A DNA stretch of 56,773 bases from an uncultured Bacteroidales bacterium (lineage in GTDB: Bacteria; Bacteroidota; Bacteroidia; Bacteroidales; P3): positions 1-56,773 of the forward strand of contig CAMUZR010000019.1 of assembly GCA_947165255.1 (NCBI GenBank), given 5' to 3'. The notes below the pieces were generated by a model, which was not told where the DNA came from, did no database searches, and was given only the letters and a program-made list of their open reading frames with translations. Below, in pieces: positions 50,180 through 56,773 of the stretch (the first letter of the stretch is position 1; every line of letters starts with the position of its first letter). Position numbers and translations under genes: made by a program.

Positions 50180-51232
50180 TTAGAACACCACTTTTGAAGT
50201 GTATATGCCGGCCTCGTATTTGCCCAGCAATTTATTTTCGGGCGAGAAGATGAAAACGTCGCCGTTGACGCTCCAAGTGCTGTTGCAGACATAGAGGTTC
50301 TTCGTAGTGGGGTCGACGTTAATACCGTAGGCATTTCTCAGGTCGTTGCCGTAGTCTTCCAAAATGGGGGTGGCCTCCAGCGTGGTGGCGTTTACCTTAT
50401 AGAATGCCGCCGTGGCGTTCCAGTTGGCATCGTAAGAAGTGCAGTAGAGGTAAATATAACCGTCGCATATATCAAAATTTGTAGCGGCCACGCCGAGTGG
50501 GGTCTGGCTGCCATTGTTCAGGTCTATCACCAGCGTGGTGGCGGGATCGTCGGCATAGTTTCCAGCACAGGCTACCAGCAACCGGTGGTCGTCCAGCGCT
50601 TTCATGCGGGTAGGATTAGAAGCGACAGTGATTTTGCCAGTCTCTTCATAGGTGCCGAGGTTCACCACGCTGAGGGTGTTGTCATATTCCACTTGGCCGT
50701 TGCTGTCGTTCTGCCAGCTGTTGCACACATAAAGGTTTTCGCCCACCACGCAGAGCTGTTCGGGCTGCATGCCGCTGAGTTGGCAGGTGGCATCGATTGC
50801 GAGAGAGGCGGTGTCAATGCGCACCACGGTCTTGTCGTAGCAGGAAACGTAGATTTTGCCTTTGTGGGCAACCATGTAGCGCGGATGTCTACTGCCCATG
50901 TCAATCTGTTTCGAGCTCACGCCGGTGGCTGGGTCAATGCATTCAAGCGTATTGGACTCATTCGTCACCACATAGAGCTTCGATCCATAGTGAATCATGT
51001 CCTGGGCAAGGTCTCCCAGGCCGCGGTTGTTGCTTTTGGCAAACCAATCGTTGGTAATGCCATCGGGGGTGATGAGAGATAGGCTTGCGTTGTTGCCACC
51101 CCATGCCCCTTCGTTCAGCACGTATGCGCGAGTGGTCTCGGCAGGGTTCTCGTTCGGTTTCACTTCTTCGGGTTTGCAGGCGACCATCGCTATCATGGCG
51201 GCTGCGGTTAAAAGTAAGATACTCTTTCTCAT
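50180..51232 (-). CDS. BtuG-like surface lipoprotein (beta-propeller, DUF5074)
   Basis: 350 aa with lipobox MRKSILLLTAAAMIAMVAC. The mature part is a seven-blade-type propeller with blades of the pattern N..Y..N/S.W.../GK(L/I)YV (GSKLYVVTNESNTLECID, GKIYVSCYDKTVVRIDT, ENLYVCNSWQ, LYVCNSTWSVNGDVFIF). BtuG lipoproteins of gut Bacteroides cap the B12 transporter and bind cobalamin tightly. The gene lies 27 bp behind a TonB receptor gene preceded by a B12 riboswitch, so the B12 role is a good inference. Confidence 0.85.
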   Translation of the reverse strand: MRKSILLLTAAAMIAMVACKPEEVKPNENPAETTRAYVLNEGAWGGNNASLSLITPDGITNDWFAKSNNRGLGDLAQDMIHYGSKLYVVTNESNTLECIDPATGVSSKQIDMGSRHPRYMVAHKGKIYVSCYDKTVVRIDTASLAIDATCQLSGMQPEQLCVVGENLYVCNSWQNDSNGQVEYDNTLSVVNLGTYEETGKITVASNPTRMKALDDHRLLVACAGNYADDPATTLVIDLNNGSQTPLGVAATNFDICDGYIYLYCTSYDANWNATAAFYKVNATTLEATPILEDYGNDLRNAYGINVDPTTKNLYVCNSTWSVNGDVFIFSPENKLLGKYEAGIYTSKVVF

Positions 51233-51259
51233 AACAATAGATTATTAAAAAATTTCATC

Positions 51260-53323
51260 TTAAATAGTCCAGGTGAGTCCCACTCGGTAGTTTCGACCCA
51301 TCATCGGATAGCTCCTCACCACCTCGTACTGCACGTTGAAGATATTGAGTACCTGCACTTTCGCCTTCAGCGAACTCTTGCCCAGGTCAAACTCATGTGT
51401 GAGGGTGATACCCTGGTCCACATATCCCTTCACCAGGTTGGCAGTTGTGTTCTGCTGCATGCAGTAGCGTTTGCCCACCAGCATCACGCTGTAGCCCACG
51501 TCCACCCATGGTGTCGTGGCGGTGAGGGAAATATTGCCGCTGTGGCGGGGAGTGTAGGGTATTTGGTGGCCGTAGCTCTTACCCTTCGGGTCGGTGCGGT
51601 CCACGGCGTATTGGTAGGAATAGCCCAGATCCAGAATGACATCGTAGCGGCGGGTACCGTTCAGGTCGAACTTGCCCATCAGCGAGCTGCTGCTGGTCAC
51701 GTCCAATCCCACAATTTCCACTTTGCCCATATTGGTCATCGACCACAGGAACATATTCTGTATCGGTATGGCCACAATCTTATCGTCCACGTGGTTGACA
51801 TACAGATCCACCGTGGCGCTGGTGTTGGCCAGGTGGTTCTCGTCTATTTCCATTTGTGGGCTTTTGAAGCTCGCTCCCAGGTTGTGCTGCCTGGCTCTCT
51901 CGGGGCGCAACGGGCGGCCTACAGTGTAGTAATAAAGCTCGTTGAAGTTGGGCACACGGTATGTTTCCTTAAAGAAATACCGCAGGGTGAACTGCCCTAG
52001 TCGGTAGGAGAGTCCGGCGTAGGGCGACAGTTTGGCGTATGGCTCCGATGACTTCTCGGGGTGATAGTCGCGAATCCAGGTGCCCAAAAGGTTGGCCTTC
52101 AGGCGGGCTCCTTTCAGCCATTCCGTCTGTCGGGGCAGGTATTCCACCGCCAGCACCCCCTGTGCGGCCAGCCGCCTAACGTTGTTATCGTGGCTCAGGT
52201 TGCTCAGCAGCTGGCTGAGCGACTCGTCAGCCGAAAAGCTCACCGACAGGGGCTCGTGTCCGTCCTCCTTCTCGCCCATGTGGTAGCGCACCGCCTCCGA
52301 GAGATAGCCCTCCTGCTGATAGTACTCGTTGCGCACCAGGCCGGCGGTGTTATTGGCCGCCGTGTCCTCATAGAGGTCTGTGGTCCGCTGATATTTTCCC
52401 AGCAGCTGCCAGTCCCAGTGGCGGCCGGTCTTGCGGTAGCGCGCCTGGGTGAAGAAGAGGCTTTCCTCGCTGTGTTCCGTGCCCCGCTGCGAGTAGTATA
52501 TGACAGGTCCCGGCAGGGCGTGGTACCCCTGCATGTAGTGTGCTTTCAGCTGCAGTCGGCGGTTGCCGTCAATGCGGTAGAATAGGTTCAGGTCGGCGGT
52601 GCCCATGCGCATGTGCGAGTTCTGGCGGTATTCGCGCGAACTGCTGTCGGTGTGGGTATTCGTATAGTAGAGCGTGAAAGGATAGTCGCCATTGGATTTC
52701 AAGTAGTTGCCAAAAAACGAGAACGACATCTTGCGCCCCAGCCGCTGCTCAAACGAGAGCGAGGGCAGAAGGTAGCCGAAGGAACCTGCATCCAAGCCCA
52801 CGTTCAGATTGAACGGGCGCTGGCCGAATTCCGGCTCGTGCGTTTCCATGTTCAGGATATTGCCGGCCGCCAAAGCGCGAGCCGACTGCAGGAGGTTGTC
52901 GCTCTGCCCGTTAGCAAACGAAATGTAACTGCTGTTGCCCAGCATGTAGCGTCCCAGGTCCACCTGACCGTTTTGGCAGTCGTTGACCGAAATGCCGTCG
53001 ATAGTGAGGGTGCTGAACTGGCTGCCCAAGCCGCGGGCCGACACGGTCTTTATGCCGCCCACCCCGCCGTAGTCTTTCATCGTCACGCCCACCAGCCGCC
53101 GGGCGGCATCGCTCAGCAGGGTGCTCCCCTGCTGCACCAGCTCGGTGGTCGAAATCACCTGTGTGGGGGTCTGCACGTGCAGCTTCTCCGGTTTCACGTT
53201 GGGGGTGACAATGCTTATCTCAGGAAGGGTGACCGGCCTGCGGTTGGTGTCCTGCGCCTGCAGCGCCTGTGACGACACAAGCGTTATTAATACAATAAGA
53301 ACAAATATTTTTATCTCTTTCAT
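51260..53323 (-). CDS. btuB: TonB-dependent cobalamin receptor
   Basis: 687 aa: signal peptide (cleaved after QALQAQ), a TonB box-plug domain (VKPEKLHVQTPTQVISTTELVQQ, then SARGLGSQFSTLTIDGISVND), and a C-terminal barrel ending VGLTWTI. The size and plug resemble BtuB-type receptors. A cobalamin riboswitch lies just upstream on the same strand, which makes B12 uptake the expected role and puts its expression under repression by B12. The next gene, 27 bp downstream, is the BtuG-like lipoprotein. Confidence 0.92.
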   Translation of the reverse strand: MKEIKIFVLIVLITLVSSQALQAQDTNRRPVTLPEISIVTPNVKPEKLHVQTPTQVISTTELVQQGSTLLSDAARRLVGVTMKDYGGVGGIKTVSARGLGSQFSTLTIDGISVNDCQNGQVDLGRYMLGNSSYISFANGQSDNLLQSARALAAGNILNMETHEPEFGQRPFNLNVGLDAGSFGYLLPSLSFEQRLGRKMSFSFFGNYLKSNGDYPFTLYYTNTHTDSSSREYRQNSHMRMGTADLNLFYRIDGNRRLQLKAHYMQGYHALPGPVIYYSQRGTEHSEESLFFTQARYRKTGRHWDWQLLGKYQRTTDLYEDTAANNTAGLVRNEYYQQEGYLSEAVRYHMGEKEDGHEPLSVSFSADESLSQLLSNLSHDNNVRRLAAQGVLAVEYLPRQTEWLKGARLKANLLGTWIRDYHPEKSSEPYAKLSPYAGLSYRLGQFTLRYFFKETYRVPNFNELYYYTVGRPLRPERARQHNLGASFKSPQMEIDENHLANTSATVDLYVNHVDDKIVAIPIQNMFLWSMTNMGKVEIVGLDVTSSSSLMGKFDLNGTRRYDVILDLGYSYQYAVDRTDPKGKSYGHQIPYTPRHSGNISLTATTPWVDVGYSVMLVGKRYCMQQNTTANLVKGYVDQGITLTHEFDLGKSSLKAKVQVLNIFNVQYEVVRSYPMMGRNYRVGLTWTI

Positions 53324-53359
53324 AAAAACTTACTCCCTTTCCTCGAAGGTGTGAAAATA

Positions 53360-53520
53360 TGCGGTTTGGCAGGTCTTCTGACTTCTCTCACGGGTCCGAG
53401 CCTTCCCATGGCGCTGTGGCGCGCCAAAGTGGCCTATCCTTTCCTTGCGGACCTCGCTTTCGAGAGTTACAGCAGCGGGACTGTCGCCGACTTCCACGGC
53501 GTTCCCTTTTGACACCTACA
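53360..53520 (-). promoter_or_regulatory. cobalamin riboswitch
   Basis: On the minus strand the sequence carries the B12-riboswitch blocks: GGTGTCAAAAGGGAA near the 5' end, CAGTCCCGCTGCTGTAA in the middle, and the B12 box element AGTCAGAAGACCTGCC close to the 3' end (plus strand 53369-53384). It lies between a -7 element at 53539-53546 (TACCTTTG on the minus strand) and the btuB start at 53323. Confidence 0.93.
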
Positions 53521-53538
53521 GGGTGACCAAATCGGCTG

Positions 53539-53546
53539 CAAAGGTA
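53539..53546 (-). promoter_or_regulatory. -7 element of btuB
   Basis: Minus-strand TACCTTTG (plus CAAAGGTA) directly upstream of the riboswitch 5' end. Confidence 0.65.
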
Positions 53547-53744
53547 CAAAGAAAATCCGATATAGAAGAAAAAATCGCTTCCCATGCGCCGCCCGCGCCC
53601 TCCCTCTTGCAGGCGCAAGGGAGTCCCCTTATGGTTAAAAATATGAAAAATTCCATTCCCCAAACCCTCCAAAACAACCGTTACTTACCTCCGGGTGCGT
53701 ACCTCACCCTTTCGAAAGTGGGTTCCCGTTTGGAAAAAATAGCG

Positions 53745-53752
53745 TATCTTTG
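53745..53752 (+). promoter_or_regulatory. -7 element of the cupin gene
   Basis: TATCTTTG at 53745-53752, 27 bp upstream of ATG 53779. Confidence 0.7.
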
Positions 53753-53778
53753 CACCAGAATTTTAAAACAACACAACA

Positions 53779-54231
53779 ATGAGAAAAATTGAAACCATCA
53801 AGAGTGGCAAAAACTATGCCGCCGTCAGCGTCGGTACCATCGACCAAATCATCGAACACCAACTTCCCATGGGTCCCAACGTCATCCAGGGCAAAGTCTT
53901 TGTCGGACAGGCCATCGGTGCCACCGGCAGCGAGTTCTCTTTCCAAACCCTCGTCCCCGGACAGGACAGCGGATTTCTCCACACCCACAAAACCCACGAG
54001 GAACTCTATTTCATCCTCCGTGGCCAGGGCATCTATCAGGTCGACGGCGAGCAGTTCCCCGTCAGTGAGGGCACCATCGTGCGTGTCAGCCCCGACGGCC
54101 GTCGTGCCTTGAAAAACACCGGCAGCGAAAACCTCACCATGCTTTGCATCCAGTACAAGGCCAACGCCTTCACCGAGGCCGACAGCCCCATGACCGACGG
54201 CAACATCCTGGCCGACCCGCTCGTCTGGTAG
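53779..54231 (+). CDS. cupin-domain protein
   Basis: 150 aa, single-domain cupin. Metal ligands of cupin motif 1 are visible in HTHKTHEELYFILRGQG (His, His, Glu; about residues 69-85) and motif 2 region as PVSEGTIVRVSPDGRRALKNTG. It may bind a small molecule or metal; function unknown. It leads the HxlR-macrodomain-sirtuin group, 168 bp before the regulator, and may or may not be part of its operon. Confidence 0.9.
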   Translation: MRKIETIKSGKNYAAVSVGTIDQIIEHQLPMGPNVIQGKVFVGQAIGATGSEFSFQTLVPGQDSGFLHTHKTHEELYFILRGQGIYQVDGEQFPVSEGTIVRVSPDGRRALKNTGSENLTMLCIQYKANAFTEADSPMTDGNILADPLVW

Positions 54232-54399
54232 CCGCCACAGCGCCCTGCCGGCATCGTGTTGCGGTGTTCTCCCTCGCCCTCCTGCCCTTGGCAGCAGGGT
54301 GGGGGAGAACGCACGGCCATACGGCGCCCCCTTGGCTGCCATTCCCGTGCCTCATGCCTTTCGGCTCACCCCTTATACAATATACTAATCCCAACGACC

Positions 54400-54786
54400 A
54401 TGAATGCAATAAACAAAGACTTCCTGCGCGACCCCGTCTTCCCCGAGTGTCCCATCCGCAATGTGCTTGCCCGCATCAGCAGCAAGTGGTCACTTGCCGT
54501 GCTGTACACCCTGGACCGCACCGACACCCCCATGCGTTTCAAGGACATCGAAAAGGCCAACCCCGACATTTCGCAGAAAATGCTCACCTCCACCCTTCGT
54601 GGACTGGAGGCCGACGGGCTCGTCAGCCGCACCGTCTTCCCCGAGATGCCTCCGCGGGTCGAATACGCCCTCACCGAGCGCGGCCGCAGCTTCATGCCCG
54701 TCATGCGCCAACTCCTCGACTGGGCCTATGTCAACCTCCACGACATCCTCTCCGACCGCGAACACTATATCTCAGAAAGCAAATAG
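54400..54786 (+). CDS. HxlR-family transcriptional regulator
   Basis: 128 aa from ATG 54400. Winged-helix HxlR signature: CPIRNVLARISSKWSLAVLYTLDRT (about residues 14-38), MRFKDIEKANPDISQKMLTSTLRGLEADGLVSRTVFPEMPPRVEYALTERG (about 43-90, split here in description). HxlR proteins often respond to reactive electrophiles or redox changes through the N-terminal Cys (Cys14). It is followed 24 bp later by the macrodomain gene and probably controls it. Confidence 0.92.
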   Translation: MNAINKDFLRDPVFPECPIRNVLARISSKWSLAVLYTLDRTDTPMRFKDIEKANPDISQKMLTSTLRGLEADGLVSRTVFPEMPPRVEYALTERGRSFMPVMRQLLDWAYVNLHDILSDREHYISESK

Positions 54787-54810
54787 CCCCCGGCCTAATC
54801 CCTTTTCACC

Positions 54811-55560
54811 ATGAACCGACTCGAAAACCTCGACTTCTGTCTGCACTATCTTCTAGACCAAACCGCCCAGCGGCTCCCCCTTCCCCAAGACCTCGAGGGC
54901 AAGAAACGCCTGCTCCGTGCCCTCATGAACATCTGGCAGCCCCAGCCCCTCAGCCGCGAATTCCTTCAGGCCCAGGACCGCGAACTCCAAGCCCAGTTGC
55001 AGGAACGGGGCGTCGTAGTCCCGCCAGCCCAGCCTGTAGTGCTCTGGCAGGGCGACATCACCCGCCTCCGGGTCGACGCCATTGTCAATGCCGCCAACAG
55101 CCGCCTTCTCGGCTGCTGGGCTCCCATGCACCACTGCATCGACAACGCCATCCATTCCGCCGCCGGCCTGCAGCTCAGGGCCGAGTGCGACCGGCTCATG
55201 CAGGGTACCCTAGAACCCACCGGCCGTGCGCGGGTCACCCCCGCATACAACCTCCCGGCGCGCTTCGTCATCCACACCGTCGGCCCCATCATCACTGCCC
55301 CACAGCCCACGCCCGAGCAGGAAGAGCAGCTGGCCTCCTGCTACCGCGCCTGCCTCAAGGCAGCCGAAGAGCACGGCTGCCGCTCACTGGCCTTCTGCTG
55401 CATCTCCACCGGCGAGTTCCGCTTTCCACAGCGGCAGGCCGCCCAGATAGCCCTACGCACCGTGGCCGCCCATCGCGGCCCCTCGTTGCAGACGGTTGTG
55501 TTCAACGTTTTCAGAGACAGCGATTATGCCATCTACCGAGAACTACTCCCAGAGGCTTAG
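54811..55560 (+). CDS. Zn-type macrodomain protein-ADP-ribose hydrolase
   Basis: 249 aa. An N-terminal helical part (1-75) precedes the macrodomain (from about residue 77). Features of the Zn-dependent group are visible: WQGDITRLRVDAIVNAANSRLLG, then GCWAPMHHCIDNAIHSAAG (Cys/His zinc ligands and catalytic region, about 100-118) and FCCISTGEFRFP near residue 190. Such enzymes remove ADP-ribose from protein and often sit beside SirTM sirtuins, as here: the sirtuin start overlaps this gene's end. Confidence 0.92.
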   Translation: MNRLENLDFCLHYLLDQTAQRLPLPQDLEGKKRLLRALMNIWQPQPLSREFLQAQDRELQAQLQERGVVVPPAQPVVLWQGDITRLRVDAIVNAANSRLLGCWAPMHHCIDNAIHSAAGLQLRAECDRLMQGTLEPTGRARVTPAYNLPARFVIHTVGPIITAPQPTPEQEEQLASCYRACLKAAEEHGCRSLAFCCISTGEFRFPQRQAAQIALRTVAAHRGPSLQTVVFNVFRDSDYAIYRELLPEA

Positions 55561-56389
55561 CCGTCTGTCCGAGGCCTTCCGCCAGGCCGACCACATTATT
55601 ATCGGCGCGGGCAGTGGCCTCTCCACCGCCGCGGGCATCGACTATGCGGGTGCCGACTTCCGCCGCGAGTTCCAGCCTTGGGTGGACCGCTACGGCTTTA
55701 CCGACCTCTACTCCTCCTCGTTCTACCCTTTTGAGTCCGACGAGGAACGCTGGGCCTACTGGGCCAAGCATATTTGGTTCTCCCGCTTCCGCACAGGCGC
55801 CACCCAGCTCTACTGCGACCTCCTGCGCCTCGTCGCCGGCAAGAGCCACTTTGTCATCACCACCAACGTCGACGGCCAGTTCGAGTTGGCCGGTTTCGAC
55901 CCCGCCCGCCTCTTTGCCACCCAGGGCGACTACCGTTTTTTCCAACCCCTCTCGGGCAGCCCCCAGACTCTGCTCGACAACCACGACTGGGTTATGCGCG
56001 TCCTGCCCCAGATACGCAATTGCCGCATCCCCGCCGACCTCATCCCACACATGCCCGACGGCCAACCCGTGGCCATGAACCTGCGGGTCGACGACACCTT
56101 TGTCGAGGACGACCACTGGCACCGACAATCGCAACGCTATGCCGACTTTGTGCGCCATGCAGCCCAGAGCCGCCTGCTCCTCCTCGAGTTCGGCATTGGC
56201 TACAACACTCCCTCCATCATCCGTTTCCCATTCGAGCGCATGGCCTCCACCTTCCCCAGCGCCACCCTTGTGCGCTTCAACTCCCACGACCCCGCTCCCG
56301 ACATACCCCGCCTGCCCCGCTTCATTCCCTTTACCGAGGAGATTGCCTCAGTGGTCGCCGACCTGCTTTCGGCCCCCGCCACCTCTTAG
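55526..56389 (+). CDS. SirTM-like class M sirtuin (protein ADP-ribosyltransferase)
   Basis: 287 aa from ATG 55526, overlapping the macrodomain gene end by 35 nt. Sirtuin features: GAGSGLSTAAGIDYAG (about residues 22-37, NAD-binding), FVITTNVDGQFELAGF (NxD motif, about 107-122), and a C-terminal FGIGYNTPSIIRFPFE segment. The usual catalytic His of deacetylases is replaced by Gln-Gly-Asp context (ATQGDYRFF), as in SirTM enzymes that transfer ADP-ribose. Known SirTM operons carry also GcvH-L and lipoate ligase genes; none is visible here. Confidence 0.9.
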   Translation: MPSTENYSQRLSRLSEAFRQADHIIIGAGSGLSTAAGIDYAGADFRREFQPWVDRYGFTDLYSSSFYPFESDEERWAYWAKHIWFSRFRTGATQLYCDLLRLVAGKSHFVITTNVDGQFELAGFDPARLFATQGDYRFFQPLSGSPQTLLDNHDWVMRVLPQIRNCRIPADLIPHMPDGQPVAMNLRVDDTFVEDDHWHRQSQRYADFVRHAAQSRLLLLEFGIGYNTPSIIRFPFERMASTFPSATLVRFNSHDPAPDIPRLPRFIPFTEEIASVVADLLSAPATS

Positions 56390-56773
56390 CCCCCCTGCTT
56401 TTTCCCCTTAGCCCTGCGCATCGTTGCCGCTAGGCGCTTTCCCGCCGCCCTACGGTCTGGCTCCCAGTCTGCAGAAGGCTCCCCGCCGCCCTTCGGCGCT
56501 CCTCGCCTTTGATGCCAGATGGCCTTCTCCTGCGCCTCTCTTTCTCGACGCCCTTTCTCCACCCTTCCCTCGCTTGTTGTCTTATATTTTATTTGCATTT
56601 AGTTTGTATTTAGTTTGCATTTTGTTTTTGAATGATAAATAAAGCATAAGTCAAAGGCAAACAAACCAAGGGTAAAAAAGCCCGCCTAGACTGGTGGCTG
56701 TGGCCAGTTGGCCAATAGGGCCTAAATTCCAGTTACAAGTGCAACACTAAGTAGAAAAAAAGAGTACCAAAAT
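56390..56773. other. gene-free right end
   Basis: No supported ORF. GC-rich C/T-biased sequence (56390-56560) gives way to an AT-rich tract with repeats of ATTTAGTTTG / ATTTTGTTTT (56586-56632) and a few -7-like elements. The window ends before the next gene. Confidence 0.5.

Noticed and set aside
54144..56078. 644-aa plus-strand open frame across the cupin end, HxlR, macrodomain and sirtuin genes
   Set aside because: It is an out-of-frame shadow of GC-rich coding DNA, very rich in Pro, Arg and His, and it overlaps four genes with recognised domains.
1..56773. CRISPR array, transposase gene or rRNA operon
   Set aside because: None of the repeat arrays has CRISPR-like spacing, and no transposase or rRNA sequence was seen on either strand.

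Overview
The window comes from an uncultured, T9SS-positive member of the Bacteroidales. Most genes are preceded by the Bacteroidetes -7 promoter element (TAnnTTTG). The window carries a complete porP-gldK-gldL-gldM-gldN type IX secretion/gliding cluster, two proteins with T9SS C-terminal sorting domains, a T9SS plug-domain protein, many secreted lipoproteins, a UpxY-type NusG paralogue, a DUF4248 protein and a B12-riboswitch-controlled BtuB/BtuG-like pair. Bacteroides proper lacks GldKLMN, so a different family of the order is likely.

Layout. 1-448 is gene-poor. Two tRNA-Val genes (anticodons GAC and CAC) follow at 449-659. A 5.9 kb integrated element (646-6565) sits in the 3' end of the second tRNA. 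It is bounded by a 15-bp direct repeat and carries a tyrosine integrase, an excisionase-like HTH protein, several small overlapping genes, a filamentous-phage gene II/X-like replication protein, palindrome and iteron repeats, one or two structured non-coding regions and a small ADP-ribosyltransferase-like cargo protein. It has no visible mobilisation, capsid or Zot genes.

6972-17342 is a plus-strand chromosomal block: tcdA, a T9SS plug-domain protein, a secreted M6 peptidase, miaB, and a PASTA protein / T9SS-sorted protein / RluD operon. 17800-20606 is an accessory restriction-like locus: an EcoRI-type adenine methyltransferase, a 29-aa membrane ORF and a DUF262-HNH nuclease, behind a long hairpin-rich leader. 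20746-36938 is mostly minus strand: a lipoprotein, two tandem gldN genes, gldM, gldL, gldK and porP, then an RlpA-like protein, a KdsC-like phosphatase and a deacetylase-family protein in one operon, then LdcA, a purine permease with a DUF5020 outer-membrane protein, and lipoproteins including a recent 479-bp duplication.

37550-39360 holds a 48-aa membrane protein, an AraC regulator broken by an in-frame TAA, and a DUF4248 gene. 39655-47449 is mixed: an SF1 helicase, a UpxY-like antiterminator, two nitroreductases, a GDSL hydrolase, a solute-binding lipoprotein and an AlaX-like editing protein. 47473-53520 encodes outer-membrane proteins ending in a cobalamin riboswitch-btuB-btuG unit. 53779-56389 is a plus-strand cluster of cupin, HxlR regulator, Zn-type macrodomain and SirTM-like sirtuin, suggesting reversible protein ADP-ribosylation.

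The best candidates for something undescribed are the minimal rep/int element in tRNA-Val, the methyltransferase/DUF262-HNH locus with its structured leader, and the stripped-down SirTM-macrodomain operon. All functional calls come from reading motifs by eye; no database search was run.
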